Assembly (NCBI RefSeq): GCF_001428745.1
Contig: NZ_LMIO01000003.1
Span: 434,001-498,000 of the forward strand
DNA length: 64,000 bases
Direction of reading: 5' to 3'
Origin: Leifsonia sp. Root227
GTDB lineage: Bacteria; Actinomycetota; Actinomycetes; Actinomycetales; Microbacteriaceae
Within the stretch, counting starts at the first letter, position 1, and each line of letters begins with the position of its first letter. The translations under genes were made by a program, and so were the position numbers. Below, piece after piece: positions 27,509 through 36,071 of this stretch. The notes beneath the pieces are model-generated. The model was not told the origin of the DNA. It saw only the letters and a list, made by a program, of their open reading frames with translations, and did no database searches.

Positions 27509-29029
27509 ATGACATCCACCCCTGAGACGACGGGACCGCTGATCGTCTCGCCGAAGAACCCGCGGTACTTCACCCCCTCATCCGGCCCGGACGCCGGGCG
27601 AGCGGTCTACCTCACCGGGTCGCACATCTGGAACAACTTCCACGACGGGATGGGCCCCGGCCCAGACGCCCAGAGCGTAGACGACCCGGCCGAGGCGGAG
27701 CGGATGGACTTCGACGCCTACCTGAGCTTCCTCAGCGAACGCGGCCACAACTTCATCCGGCTGTGGCGCTGGGAGCAGATCCGTTCCCAGGCAGCGGGCG
27801 GCAACTACCACCTGAACATGAGCCCGCAACCGTGGCAGCGAACCGGCGGGGGAACCGCGAAGGACGGCAAGCCGCGCTTCGACCTCGACCGGCTGGACGA
27901 CGCATACTTCCAGCGGCTCCGCGACAGGGTGGTCGCGGCGGGCGAGGCGGGCATCTACGTGGGCGTGATGCTGTTCGACGGCTGGGCGCTGCACCTGAGC
28001 CCCGCCCCCGACCACATCGAAGGTCACCCCTTCCACGCCGCCAACAACGTGAACGGCATCGCTGCCGCATCCATCGACGACCTGCAGGTGCTCCCACTCG
28101 ACCCGCGCGTGCAGGCGATTCAGGATGCGTACATCCGCCGCGTCGTCGACACACTCCACGACCTCCCCACCGTGCTGTGGGAGGTCGCCAACGAGTCGTC
28201 GGGCGGCGGTTCGGTCACCGACGAGTTCGCAGGGTTCATCGGCCTCAGCGCCGCACCGCACTGGGGAGACTCGACGGCGTGGCAGTACCGGGTGATCGAC
28301 ACGGTCAAGGAGCACGAGCTGGCGCAGGGCTATGCGCCGCATCCCATCGGGATGACCATGCAGTTCCCTGTCGCGGTGCAGACCGAGGTCAACGACCCGC
28401 TGCTCGCCAGCCGTGCTGAGTGGATCTCGCCCGGCTACGACGACGAGATCTTCGCGGACGGAGGCCACCCGATGGCGCCGGGTTCCCCACCGTCGCGCTG
28501 GTATGCCGACCCGCCGGCGGCAGACGGCGCCAAGGTGATCGTCAGCGACACCGACCACTACGCACCAGGCCAGGGGGATGCGCTGTGGGCGTGGAAGACG
28601 TTCCTCCGGGGAGGTCACCCCATCCTGATGGACTTCGGCCTGATCGGCGGCCTGGAGCCGACGGGCGCCGACCCGGCAGACACCGGCGTGCCGCCGTTCG
28701 AGGCGTACGAACCGGCGCGGTGGGCGATGGGGGACACCCGGCGATACGCCGAACGTATGGGGCTGATCGACGCGCTGCCCGGCGGGGAGACCGCATCCAC
28801 GGGGTACGCGCTGGTGAACCCCGGTGTCGAATACCTGGTGCTGCAACCGGAGGACGGACCGTTCACGGTCGACCTGCCCACTGGCGTGTACACCGTGGAG
28901 TGGTTCGATGTGAGCAACAGGGAGACGACGCCGGGGGAGCGGGTGGTCGTCGAAGCGTCGGCGGCGGTCGAGTTCTCCTCGCCGTTCCCTGCCGGGCCGG
29001 CTGTGCTGTATCTGGCCGGCGGCGAGTGA
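27509..29029 (+). CDS. Glycoside hydrolase (cellulase-like barrel with C-terminal collagen-binding-like domain)
   Basis: A 506-aa TIM-barrel protein: YLTGSHIWNNFHDG, GHNFIRLWRWEQ, and LPTVLWEVANESSGGG, where the E after N is the likely acid/base (WEVANE motif). A later FADGGHPMAPGSP region may supply the nucleophile side. The last 80 residues (DGPFTVDLPTGVYTVEWFDV, AVEFSSPFPAGPAVLYL) match the putative collagen-binding domain that ends DUF4038-like hydrolases. There is no signal peptide, so it is cytoplasmic. The start is ATG 27509 with GGAGAGG upstream. It is followed by a DHFR-like gene 13 bp later. Substrate unknown, probably an imported oligosaccharide. Confidence 0.78.
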   Translation: MTSTPETTGPLIVSPKNPRYFTPSSGPDAGRAVYLTGSHIWNNFHDGMGPGPDAQSVDDPAEAERMDFDAYLSFLSERGHNFIRLWRWEQIRSQAAGGNYHLNMSPQPWQRTGGGTAKDGKPRFDLDRLDDAYFQRLRDRVVAAGEAGIYVGVMLFDGWALHLSPAPDHIEGHPFHAANNVNGIAAASIDDLQVLPLDPRVQAIQDAYIRRVVDTLHDLPTVLWEVANESSGGGSVTDEFAGFIGLSAAPHWGDSTAWQYRVIDTVKEHELAQGYAPHPIGMTMQFPVAVQTEVNDPLLASRAEWISPGYDDEIFADGGHPMAPGSPPSRWYADPPAADGAKVIVSDTDHYAPGQGDALWAWKTFLRGGHPILMDFGLIGGLEPTGADPADTGVPPFEAYEPARWAMGDTRRYAERMGLIDALPGGETASTGYALVNPGVEYLVLQPEDGPFTVDLPTGVYTVEWFDVSNRETTPGERVVVEASAAVEFSSPFPAGPAVLYLAGGE

Positions 29030-29042
29030 TCGGAGGACCATC

Positions 29043-29648
29043 GTGAGCAGAGTGATCGCAGACATCTCGATGTCGCTCGACGGATATGTGACAGGCCCGG
29101 GCGCTGACCCCGAGCACGGCCTCGGCATCGGCGGAGAGGGCATCCACGCCTGGGTGCTGGAGGAGCCGCGCTCGGCGGTCGACGACGAGGTGCTGGCGCG
29201 CGCCTTCGCGGAGACGGGCGCTGTGGTGCTCGGGCGTCGGCTGTTCGACGTCGTCGACGGACCGGACGGCTGGAACGACGACATCGGGTACGGCTACGAC
29301 CAGGATCAGACGGTCGCGCCCCCGTGCTTCGTGGTCACCCACGAGGTGCCGGGGAGCGTGCGGCTGGCCTCCCGGTTCCGGTTCGCGACCGGGGGAGTGG
29401 AGGACGCCGTCCGGCAGGCGAGCGAGGCTGCAGGGCAGAAGAACGTGGTGGTGATGGGCGGGGCGAACGTGGTGGACCAGTGCATCGCGGCCGGGCTGGT
29501 GGACGAGCTGCGCATCCACCTGTCGCCGGTGCTGGTGGGGTCGGGAACGCGGCTGTTCGCCGTGGCGGGGGCCGCTGCGCTGGTGCAGCGGGAGGTGGTG
29601 GTGTCGCCGCGGGCGACGCATGTGACGTATGACGTCGTGGGCCGATGA
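29043..29648 (+). CDS. Dihydrofolate reductase-family (RibD C-terminal) protein
   Basis: The RibD-C fold is clear: VIADISMSLDGYVTGPGADP at the start, TGAVVLGRRLFDVVDG, VVVMGGANVVDQCIAAGLVD and ELRIHLSPVLVGSGTRLF. These NADPH-binding proteins reduce pterin-, flavin- or pyrimidine-like substrates, but most stand-alone copies are uncharacterised. The start is GTG 29043, 13 bp after the hydrolase stop, so it is probably in the same transcript. 201 aa, full length. Confidence 0.88.
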   Translation: MSRVIADISMSLDGYVTGPGADPEHGLGIGGEGIHAWVLEEPRSAVDDEVLARAFAETGAVVLGRRLFDVVDGPDGWNDDIGYGYDQDQTVAPPCFVVTHEVPGSVRLASRFRFATGGVEDAVRQASEAAGQKNVVVMGGANVVDQCIAAGLVDELRIHLSPVLVGSGTRLFAVAGAAALVQREVVVSPRATHVTYDVVGR

Positions 29649-29729
29649 GGGTGCTGGGGGCGATGGCGCCGAAGTAGGCGCTGATGCCGGTCGGGGCACG
29701 GAAGACGGACTCGGGAAGAGGGAGGAACC

Positions 29730-30191
29730 ATGCCGGACAGGACGGACATCGAGCGGGTCGTCGCCGCGACCCGCTACCTGGTGATCGCCAGCGTCGGCGA
29801 CGACGGGCGGCCGTGGGCGACCCCGGTCTTCTTCGCTCCGGTCGGGGAGGACCGGCTCTGCTGGGTGTCGTCGCCGGACAGCAGACACTCGCGCAACATC
29901 GCCGCGCGGCCGGAGGTGGCGCTGACCGTGTTCGACTCGACCGTCGCGGTCGGTCACGCGGAGGCAGCGTACTTCGACGCACGCGCCCACCCCGCTCCCG
30001 AGGCGGCCATCCCGGATGCGCTCCACGCCCTCAATCGGCGCCTCCCGCCGGACAGGCAGCTCGATCCCGACGACCTCGCACCGACGGGCTCGCTGGTGCT
30101 GTACCTGGCGGACATCGCCCACCGCTACCTGCTCGTCCGCGGAGGCGACGCGCAGCAGGGGAACGAGCTGGACCTGTCGCTGGAGGTCTGA
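29730..30191 (+). CDS. Pyridoxamine 5'-phosphate oxidase-family flavin protein
   Basis: A split-barrel FMN/F420-binding protein of 153 aa: RYLVIASVGDDGRPWATPVF is the classic opening strand pair, followed by LCWVSSPDSRHSRNIAARPE and VALTVFDSTV. The family includes PNPOx-like and F420-dependent reductases. Too little is conserved here to name the substrate. The start is ATG 29730 with GGGAGGAACC upstream. It lies between the DHFR-like gene and the DUF1992 gene on the same strand. Confidence 0.86.
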   Translation: MPDRTDIERVVAATRYLVIASVGDDGRPWATPVFFAPVGEDRLCWVSSPDSRHSRNIAARPEVALTVFDSTVAVGHAEAAYFDARAHPAPEAAIPDALHALNRRLPPDRQLDPDDLAPTGSLVLYLADIAHRYLLVRGGDAQQGNELDLSLEV

Positions 30192-30220
30192 GCGCGCATC
30201 CGTCGTCGTACGCTGGAAGT

Positions 30221-30883
30221 ATGGCGAAAGGGCAGGAGCACAGCGACTCCCGCGTGGAGGCCGCTCGCTACCTGGTCGACCGGCTGGTCGACGAGGAGTG
30301 TCGGCAGGCGGGGGAGGAACCGCAGGAGGCAGAGCAGAACAACGCGGGGGCGCCGACGATGGATCAGCGCGCCCACGTCGTGGAGAACGCGATCCAGCAG
30401 GCCATCCGCCGCGGCGACTTCGACAACCTTCCCGGCGCAGGCAAGCCGCTGGAGAACCTGACAGGGACGCACGACCCCGACTGGTGGATCAGGCGCAAGA
30501 TCGAACGCGAACGCCTCACCGGTCTCGGCCCGCCCGCCCTCACCCTCCGCACCGAGAACGAGCAACTCGAAGCCAAACTGGATGCGACGGGCTCAGAGGC
30601 GCGGGTGCGCGAGATCCTGCACGACTTCAACAAGCGCGTCATCGAGGCGCGCAGGCAGTTGCAGGGCGGGCCGCCCGTCGTCACGCCGACCAGAGACGTG
30701 GATGCGGAAGTCGCGCGGTGGCGGGAACGTCGCGACGCGCGCGTGCGGGCGGCGCAGGCGGAGCGGGAGCGGCAGGAGGCGGAGGAGGTCACGCTGACGT
30801 GGCGCGAGCGGAGGGCGGCGGCGCGGGAGCGGCGGGCGGCGGCGGGGGAGCGGCGGGCGCGCCGGGAGACGGAACGGGACTGA
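30221..30883 (+). CDS. DUF1992 (DnaJ-C28-conserved-domain) protein
   Basis: Residues 55-120 match DUF1992: VENAIQQAIRRGDFDNLPGA, GKPLENLTGTHDPDWWIRRK. The family name comes from the DNAJC28 conserved region, and its function is unknown. The N-terminus is acidic. The C-terminal 60 residues are an extremely charged helix (WRERRDARVRAAQAERERQE) that could form a coiled coil. TACGCT ends six bases before the ATG, so the message is probably leaderless, with its own promoter inside the gene row. 220 aa. Confidence 0.88.
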   Translation: MAKGQEHSDSRVEAARYLVDRLVDEECRQAGEEPQEAEQNNAGAPTMDQRAHVVENAIQQAIRRGDFDNLPGAGKPLENLTGTHDPDWWIRRKIERERLTGLGPPALTLRTENEQLEAKLDATGSEARVREILHDFNKRVIEARRQLQGGPPVVTPTRDVDAEVARWRERRDARVRAAQAERERQEAEEVTLTWRERRAAARERRAAAGERRARRETERD

Positions 30884-30937
30884 CGCAGCGGGAGCGGCGG
30901 GCGCGCCAGGACGGACGCAGCGAGCCGGGTTCCCTCG

Positions 30938-31621
30938 TCAGCGCAACGCGCGCACGATGTGGTCGCCGAGCCGTCTGCTTGCGGCGGCGGCGGCCTCGGC
31001 GTCGCCGCGGCAGATCGCATCCACGAGGTCGGCGTGCTCGTCGATGTCGGCGCCGATCGGGCTGTCCTCGCCTGTCTCGAACGTCGCGAGCTCGCGCGCA
31101 GCATCGCCGAGCGCCGGCGCGAACTGCTCGAACAGGGTCAGGATGACCGGATTGCCCGAGGCGGCGACGATGCTGCGATGCAGGTCGACGTCGGCCTCCG
31201 CGAACGCTTTCGGGCCGAGCGCGTGCGCTTCGGCGCGGTCCTGTTCGGCGGCTCGGAGCGCGCCCACTGTTGCGGGCGTCACACGCAGGGCGGCGAGGCG
31301 CGCCGCCTCGGCTTCGAGCGCGACCCTGGCCTCGAAGACGTCCGCGAGTTCGGCGCGGCTGAGGAGTCGCTGCACGTCCGACTGGGCCGCCGTGGAGATG
31401 ACGTAGATCCCTGCGCCCTGGCGCGGCGCCACCTGCCCGCGCGCCGCAAGCGTGCGGATCGCCTCGCGGATCGTCGAACGGCCGACGGTGTACAGCTCCG
31501 AGAGCGTCTTCTCCGTGGGGAGACGCGTACCGACCGGCCACTCCCCGAGAGCGATCCGCGACGCGAGGTCGTCGGCGATCCGCAACGGCAGGGATGCCCG
31601 AACCAACCCGTGTCCACCCAT
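30938..31621 (-). CDS. GntR/FadR-family transcriptional regulator
   Basis: An N-terminal winged HTH (DDLASRIALGEWPVGTRLPT, LSELYTVGRSTIREAIRTLA) followed by the all-helical FCD effector domain (VFEARVALEAEAARLAALR, ADVDLHRSIVAASGN, with metal-site type D/H residues). FadR-type members sense small acids or amino-acid derivatives. I chose ATG 31621 because GGAGG lies six bases upstream. The upstream ATG at 31633 overlaps that box. It is divergent from the leuA leader and leuA, across a 52-bp gap containing a perfect inverted repeat, so it probably controls leuA and itself. Confidence 0.9.
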   Translation of the reverse strand: MGGHGLVRASLPLRIADDLASRIALGEWPVGTRLPTEKTLSELYTVGRSTIREAIRTLAARGQVAPRQGAGIYVISTAAQSDVQRLLSRAELADVFEARVALEAEAARLAALRVTPATVGALRAAEQDRAEAHALGPKAFAEADVDLHRSIVAASGNPVILTLFEQFAPALGDAARELATFETGEDSPIGADIDEHADLVDAICRGDAEAAAAASRRLGDHIVRALR

Positions 31622-31635
31622 AGGCACCTCCAAAC

Positions 31636-31674
31636 TTGTCTGATGACCTGATCAATTCTATGCTGAGGTCATCA
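31636..31674 (+). promoter_or_regulatory. leuA promoter with inverted-repeat operator
   Basis: A -35 box TTGTCT (31636-31641) and a -10 box TATGCT (31659-31664) are separated by 17 bp. TGATGACCT (31641-31649) and AGGTCATCA (31666-31674) form a perfect 9-bp inverted repeat with a 16-bp spacer that covers the promoter. It faces the GntR gene. Transcription would start near 31671, three bases before the leader peptide ATG. Promoter and operator assignments are by inspection. Confidence 0.65.
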
Positions 31675-31724
31675 TGTTCCGACTCGTGCTCAGCCTCCTT
31701 CTTCGTCGCCACGACGAGCGCTAG
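31674..31724 (+). CDS. leuL: Leucine-rich leader peptide (leuA attenuator)
   Basis: A 16-codon frame encodes [16 protein letters not shown], with five leucines at positions 4, 6, 8, 9 and 10 (CTC, CTC, CTC, CTT, CTT), and ends with TAG at 31722. GAGG lies six bases before the ATG. It sits 67 bp before leuA, right behind a good promoter. Downstream, 31737-31743 and 31755-31761 can pair as a 7-bp stem. Leucine-codon leaders controlling leuA by ribosome stalling are known in actinobacteria, and this fits that pattern. Attenuation itself is inferred. Confidence 0.68.
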   Translation: MFRLVLSLLLRRHDER

Positions 31725-31791
31725 CCGAGACCGGGCGCCGTCGTGGAGGTCGCGCGACGGTCGCCGGACACTTCTCGAAGGACGACAGAAC

Positions 31792-33381
31792 ATGAGCAAC
31801 GACCGCAATTCCCACCCCGTGGACGCGCAGGCCGCATCGGCCGCACAGGGCGCCCCGCCCGCGCACCCAGCCCCGCCTGCGCACCCAGCCCCGCCAACAC
31901 ACCCCGCATGGAACCCGCAGACCCCGAGTGGGATGCCGTTCCGTAAATACCTCCCACCGCACGATCGCGTCGATCTGCCCGACCTCGCCGACCGCCGCTG
32001 GCCGGAGGCGCGGCTCACCCGTGCACCGCTCTGGGTGCCGGTCGACCTGCGCGACGGCAACCAGGCGCTCGCCGACCCGATGGATGCGCCGAGGAAGCGC
32101 CGCCTGTTCGACCTCTATGTGCGCATGGGCTACAAAGAGATCGAGGTCGGCTACCCGTCGGCCAGCGCCAGCGATTTCGGGTTCGTGCGCGAGCTCGCCA
32201 CGAGAGACGCCGTGCCGGACGACGTCACGGTGGTGGTGTTCACCGCGGCGCGGGCCGACCTCATCCAGCGCACGGTCGAGTCGGTGCGCGGGCTGCGCAA
32301 CGTGGTCATCCACGTCTACATCGCAACGGCACCGCTCTGGCGAGAGATCGTGATCGGCCAGGGCAGAGGCGAACTGACGGAGACGGTGATGGCGGCGGCC
32401 GCTGAGATGCAGCGCGGCGCTGACCGTCTGCGCGGCACGTTCACCCGGTTCCAGTTCTCGCCTGAGGTGTTCAACCTCACCGAGTCCGACTTCGCCATCG
32501 ACCTGTGCAACGGCCTCACCGACTTCTGGGAAGCGTCGCCGGTTCGACCCGTGACGATCAACCTGCCGGCCACCATGGAGATCGGGACCCCCAACCTCTA
32601 CGCCGACCAGATCGAGTACGCGAGCAGGCACCTGGCCCGGCGGGACGGGGTCATCCTGTCCATCCACCCGCACAACGACCGCGGCACCGGTGTGGCCGCC
32701 GCCGAGCTGGCGATGCTCGCCGGAGCCCAGCGCGTCGAGGGCTGCGTATTCGGGAACGGGGAGCGCACAGGCAACGTCGACATCGCGACTCTGGCGCTCA
32801 ACCTGTATTCGCAGGGCGTGGACCCGTGCATCGACTTCTCCGACATCGACGACGTCCGCGAGGCAGTCGAGTCGTGCACGCGCATCCCGGTGCACCCGCG
32901 TCACCCGTACGTCGGCGAGTACGCGTACACAGCGTTCTCCGGCACCCACCAGGATGCGATCAAGAAGGGCTTCGCGGCGCGCGCGGCCGAGCTCGCGACT
33001 GTGCAGGATGCGTCGACGTACCCGTGGCGCGTGCCGTATCTGCACATCGACCCTGTGGATGTTGGCCGTGACTACGAGGCGGTGGTGCGGGTGAACTCGC
33101 AGTCCGGCAAGGGCGGGATCGCGTACGTCCTGAGCGCCGACCACGGCATCGAGCTGCCGCGCGCGGTGCAGGTGGAGTTCGCGGCGATCGTGCAGGACGC
33201 GGTGGATGCGTCGGGTGCGGAGATCAGCAGCGCGGGCCTCGCGGAGCTGTTCGAGCGGACGTACGTCGACGAGCAGATCGGGGAGGGCGCGGTGACCGAG
33301 CGGGTGGACGGCGGCCGCTACACGTTCGTGAGGATGACGGCGGCCGGCGGTGAGCGCTGGGTGGCGGTGACGGAGCGCTGA
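31792..33381 (+). CDS. leuA: 2-isopropylmalate synthase-type enzyme without regulatory domain
   Basis: It condenses acetyl-CoA with 2-oxoisovalerate, the first step of leucine synthesis. The TIM barrel is intact: DLRDGNQAL near the start (substrate and metal), [11 protein letters not shown] and HPHNDRGTG (metal His-x-His). [12 protein letters not shown] and [14 protein letters not shown] of the linker region follow. An unusual N-terminal His/Pro/Ala repeat (about residues 20-40) precedes it. The protein stops about 30 residues after the linker, at 529 aa. The usual C-terminal leucine-binding (LeuA dimer/allosteric) domain of about 120 residues is absent, so feedback inhibition is probably lost. 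A leucine-rich leader peptide and a divergent GntR gene precede it. It could be a paralogue of the main LeuA. Confidence 0.88.
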   Translation: MSNDRNSHPVDAQAASAAQGAPPAHPAPPAHPAPPTHPAWNPQTPSGMPFRKYLPPHDRVDLPDLADRRWPEARLTRAPLWVPVDLRDGNQALADPMDAPRKRRLFDLYVRMGYKEIEVGYPSASASDFGFVRELATRDAVPDDVTVVVFTAARADLIQRTVESVRGLRNVVIHVYIATAPLWREIVIGQGRGELTETVMAAAAEMQRGADRLRGTFTRFQFSPEVFNLTESDFAIDLCNGLTDFWEASPVRPVTINLPATMEIGTPNLYADQIEYASRHLARRDGVILSIHPHNDRGTGVAAAELAMLAGAQRVEGCVFGNGERTGNVDIATLALNLYSQGVDPCIDFSDIDDVREAVESCTRIPVHPRHPYVGEYAYTAFSGTHQDAIKKGFAARAAELATVQDASTYPWRVPYLHIDPVDVGRDYEAVVRVNSQSGKGGIAYVLSADHGIELPRAVQVEFAAIVQDAVDASGAEISSAGLAELFERTYVDEQIGEGAVTERVDGGRYTFVRMTAAGGERWVAVTER

Positions 33382-33436
33382 GCGGCGCGGGGTGCGCTGG
33401 CTCAGGTCCCGCACCCCGCGCATCCATTGCCTGCGG

Positions 33437-34156
33437 CTACTCGGTCAGGTGCTGGTGCGGGTTCGTGAAGGTGATCTGGTCCGCGGTGACGCCGACGAGG
33501 CCGAGGGTGACCTTCAGCAGCTGCGGAGGAAGGCCGTCGGCCGGCGGGGGCGTCGCCGCGCCGAGGGTGAGCGACTTCCCGTCCTTGCCTGTCGCGGTGA
33601 CCGAGTCGAGGTAGACCTGCACGTTGCCCTGGAGGCGCATCCGGTCGGCGGTCGTCGCGAGCATCGGTCCGGTGGCTTTGCGCACGGTGAGGCTGAAGCC
33701 GTCGATGGTGATCTCGTCGGCGACCAGCTTCAGCACCGGGATGCGGCTGCCGTCCGCGACGGGGACCGTCACGACGCTGAGCGAGCGCAGGCCGGAGAAG
33801 GAGAGCGACGAACTGCCGAGCTGCGCAGGCGGCTGGGCGAAGACCGGGGCGGCGCCGTCCGGGGACGCCGGGGCGGCGGGGGTGGCAGGGGCGTCAGGCG
33901 CGGTCGACCCCGGTGTGGGTTTCGGAGTCGGGGTGCTGCCGGGTGCTGCGGGCACTCCGGGGATTCCGGGGACGGCCGGGGCGCTCGGCAGCACGGAGCC
34001 GCCGCTGGAGGTCGGTGTCGGGGTGGGCGTCGGCGTGCTGCAGTCCATCAGCAACGGGATGCACCAGGAACCCTCGGGCACGATCATCGGCGCGCGAGCG
34101 AACCCGAAGCCGACCAGCGCCACAGTGACACACACGGCCAGAGTGCTTCGGCGCAT
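33437..34156 (-). CDS. Secreted Pro/Thr-rich protein of unknown function
   Basis: MRRSTLAVCVTVALVGFGFA is a signal peptide or N-terminal anchor. A Pro/Thr/Ser linker with PTPTPTPTSSGG and many PG/AP pairs spans about 40-105. A C-terminal domain of about 120 residues follows, with strand-rich sequence (LRSLSVVTVPVADGSRIPVL, ADEITIDGFSLTVRK). The domain resembles the lipid- or sterol-binding-like DUF6230 neighbours in style but I cannot name it. It is the last gene of the DUF6230-DUF6114 operon, 29 bases after the DUF6114 stop. The start is uncertain, since no strong ribosome site is visible. Confidence 0.65.
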   Translation of the reverse strand: MRRSTLAVCVTVALVGFGFARAPMIVPEGSWCIPLLMDCSTPTPTPTPTSSGGSVLPSAPAVPGIPGVPAAPGSTPTPKPTPGSTAPDAPATPAAPASPDGAAPVFAQPPAQLGSSSLSFSGLRSLSVVTVPVADGSRIPVLKLVADEITIDGFSLTVRKATGPMLATTADRMRLQGNVQVYLDSVTATGKDGKSLTLGAATPPPADGLPPQLLKVTLGLVGVTADQITFTNPHQHLTE

Positions 34157-34185
34157 CCCGCGCCTGCCGGTCGGAGTGCGGCGGA

Positions 34186-34689
34186 TCAGGATGCGCTCCC
34201 CTCGCCTGCCGCCTCGGCGGACGGATCGGCGGCGGACGACGCCGTGGGAACGTGCGTTATTGCCGCGCTGTCTGCCACCCGCGGCATCCACGCCACGGCC
34301 AGCACGCCGCCGACCGTGCTCAGCAGCATTCCCACGAAGAAGCCGCCGAGGTTCACGCCGACCAGCGAGTACACCGCCACCACCAGTGCGATCACACCGT
34401 AGAAGATCCGGTGCGCCGGCATGAGCACGATGAGCACGCCGAGCAGCACGAGCACGATCGGGATGATCGTCGCCTGCAGGCCCTCGATGCCGAGCTGCAC
34501 GTGGATCTTGCCGATGTCGAGCTGGCCGGAGAAGAACAGTTCGATGCCGCCGAGCGCGATCAGCAGTCCGCCGAGGAACGGACGCTGCCTGCGCCAGTGC
34601 GAGAACCGGGACCAGGCCGAGCCGGAGGGGGAGCGCTCGCTGCGCTCGCTGCGCCGGCGCGTACTGCGCTCCGCCGCGTTCAGAAGCAT
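34186..34689 (-). CDS. DUF6114 membrane protein
   Basis: A basic N-terminus (STRRRSERSERSPS) is followed by four hydrophobic segments (FLGGLLIALGGIELFF, IIPIVLVLLGVLIVLM, IFYGVIALVVAVYSLVGV, GFFVGMLLSTVGGVLAVAWM). This is the DUF6114 pattern, common beside DUF6230 in actinobacteria. Its ATG (34689) overlaps the end of the DUF6230 gene by ten bases, so the two are translationally coupled. The pair probably forms a membrane complex, but the function is not known to me. Confidence 0.8.
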   Translation of the reverse strand: MLLNAAERSTRRRSERSERSPSGSAWSRFSHWRRQRPFLGGLLIALGGIELFFSGQLDIGKIHVQLGIEGLQATIIPIVLVLLGVLIVLMPAHRIFYGVIALVVAVYSLVGVNLGGFFVGMLLSTVGGVLAVAWMPRVADSAAITHVPTASSAADPSAEAAGEGSAS

Positions 34690-35276
34690 CCCTTGGACCC
34701 GTCCGTGAGCTGCACGTGCATCCCGGTCAGGGTGAACACCGATGCCTGGGTGCTCCATGCGGTCTGCTGCAGGTTCGCGATCTTCACCGTGTCCGCATCC
34801 TGGGCGAAGTCGCCGACGCCGCCCTTGGCCGCCGTGTTGACGGTGGATGCGTCGACCCCGATGCGGATGTTGCCGAACGTCGAGTCTCCCTTGAGGTCCG
34901 TCATCCCGATCTGCAGGTCGGACGCGCTCGCTGGGGCTCCGTCGCCGCCGGCCGTGATGAGCAGGCCGACCTTGCCCATCGGGGTGTCGGTGACCACCGA
35001 CTGGCAGAGGTCGGCGAGCGTCGCCGACTTGATGTTGGCGATGGCGACCTGGTGGTCTTTGCCTGCCGTGTCCGGTGCGACTCCCGCGTACTGGCTGAAG
35101 CCGGTGCCGTCGAGCTGCGACGCACTGATCTGGAATTGGCTGCCGGAGACCGCGAACGAGACCGGCACGGCACCGTTGGCGACCCCGGCCATCAGCAGCG
35201 ACGACACCACGGCCACCGGGACGGCCGCGAGCACGATGCGCCCGGTGTGGGAACGGGTGAGTGAGCGGAACTTCAT
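34680..35276 (-). CDS. DUF6230 secreted/anchored protein
   Basis: Signal anchor GRIVLAAVPVAVVSSLLMAG, then a beta-rich domain of about 160 residues with two Cys (LCQSVV and a terminal GCF). VPVSFAVSGSQFQISASQLD and GVDASTVNTAAKGGVGDFAQ are family-like. Members are sometimes annotated as cholesterol esterase, but no serine-hydrolase triad is visible here. GAGGAGGATCA precedes the ATG. Expression is probably set by the promoter at 35339-35366, which a palindrome overlaps, and so by the divergent TetR gene. Confidence 0.8.
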   Translation of the reverse strand: MKFRSLTRSHTGRIVLAAVPVAVVSSLLMAGVANGAVPVSFAVSGSQFQISASQLDGTGFSQYAGVAPDTAGKDHQVAIANIKSATLADLCQSVVTDTPMGKVGLLITAGGDGAPASASDLQIGMTDLKGDSTFGNIRIGVDASTVNTAAKGGVGDFAQDADTVKIANLQQTAWSTQASVFTLTGMHVQLTDGSKGCF

Positions 35277-35338
35277 TGATCCTCCTCGTTTGGGGGTCTT
35301 GACAGCGGCGGTGCTTGTCAGGTCGGAACCCCACAGCG

Positions 35339-35371
35339 AGCATATTCACTATTGACGGCTTGTCAATAGTG
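35339..35371 (-). promoter_or_regulatory. Promoter with TetR-type palindrome
   Basis: Reading on the minus strand, a perfect -35 TTGACA (35361-35366) and -10 TATGCT (35339-35344) are 16 bp apart and drive DUF6230. CACTATTGAC (35347-35356) and GTCAATAGTG (35362-35371) form a perfect 10-bp inverted repeat with a 5-bp spacer over the -35 box and spacer. This is the classical arrangement for a TetR repressor, and the divergent gene at 35411 encodes one. Confidence 0.78.
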
Positions 35372-35410
35372 GGGCGATCGGCGGGGGACTCAGATGGCTA
35401 GGCTCGACGC

Positions 35411-35995
35411 ATGGAGATCGACCGGCGCACCAGGCTCACTCCGGAGGAGCGCAGGGCTCAGCTGGTCGCGCTCGGTGTCGCCTTCCTCGTCGACAACCCA
35501 TTGGATGCGCTCACCATCGAAGGACTGTCGGCCAAGGCCGGCGTGTCGCGGGCGCTGCTGTTCCACTACTTCGGGACGAAGCAGGGGCTGCACCGCGAAG
35601 TGGTCAGGACGGCCCGCGACAGCATGCTGCACGCCACCCAGCCGCAGTCCGACCTGCCACCGCTCGACCGACTGCACGACACCCTCAGCAGGATCGTCCA
35701 GTTCGTGCGGGACCACCGCGGCACCTTCTACTCCCTGGTGCGCGGCGTGGCCAGCGGCGACACCGAGGTGCGCGAGGTGGTGGAGGAGGCGCGCGCGGAG
35801 CAGGCGGAGCGGGTGATCGCGGTGTTCATCGAGCTGGGCGTGCCGGATACCGAGCTGCTGCGGATCGCGCTGCGCTCCTGGGTGGCGTTCGCGGAGGAGG
35901 CGCTCGTGCGCAGCGCCCTCGGGACGGACCTGGCGTCGGACGAGGTGGTCGCGTTCCTGGAGCGCAGCGTCCGCGCGGTCGTCGCCGCCCTCTGA
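35411..35995 (+). CDS. TetR/AcrR-family repressor
   Basis: N-terminal TetR HTH: RRAQLVALGVAFLVDNPLDA, LTIEGLSAKAGVSRALLFHY, FGTKQGLHREVV. The C-terminal helical ligand domain (about 75-190) contains FVRDHRGTFYSLVRGVASGD, a TetR_C pattern. TAGGCT ends six bases before the ATG, which suggests a leaderless message. It is divergent from the DUF6230-DUF6114 operon, and the perfect palindrome at 35347-35371 lies between. Repression of that operon is likely. Whether it also represses itself depends on how far the site is from its own weak -35. 194 aa, full length. Confidence 0.9.
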   Translation: MEIDRRTRLTPEERRAQLVALGVAFLVDNPLDALTIEGLSAKAGVSRALLFHYFGTKQGLHREVVRTARDSMLHATQPQSDLPPLDRLHDTLSRIVQFVRDHRGTFYSLVRGVASGDTEVREVVEEARAEQAERVIAVFIELGVPDTELLRIALRSWVAFAEEALVRSALGTDLASDEVVAFLERSVRAVVAAL

Positions 35996-36071
35996 CCGCG
36001 CGGGGTTCGCGGCTGGGGCGGTAGCCTCGTGTTCGGCCGACACGCGCCCATCCACTGAGCCCGGAGTGCAC

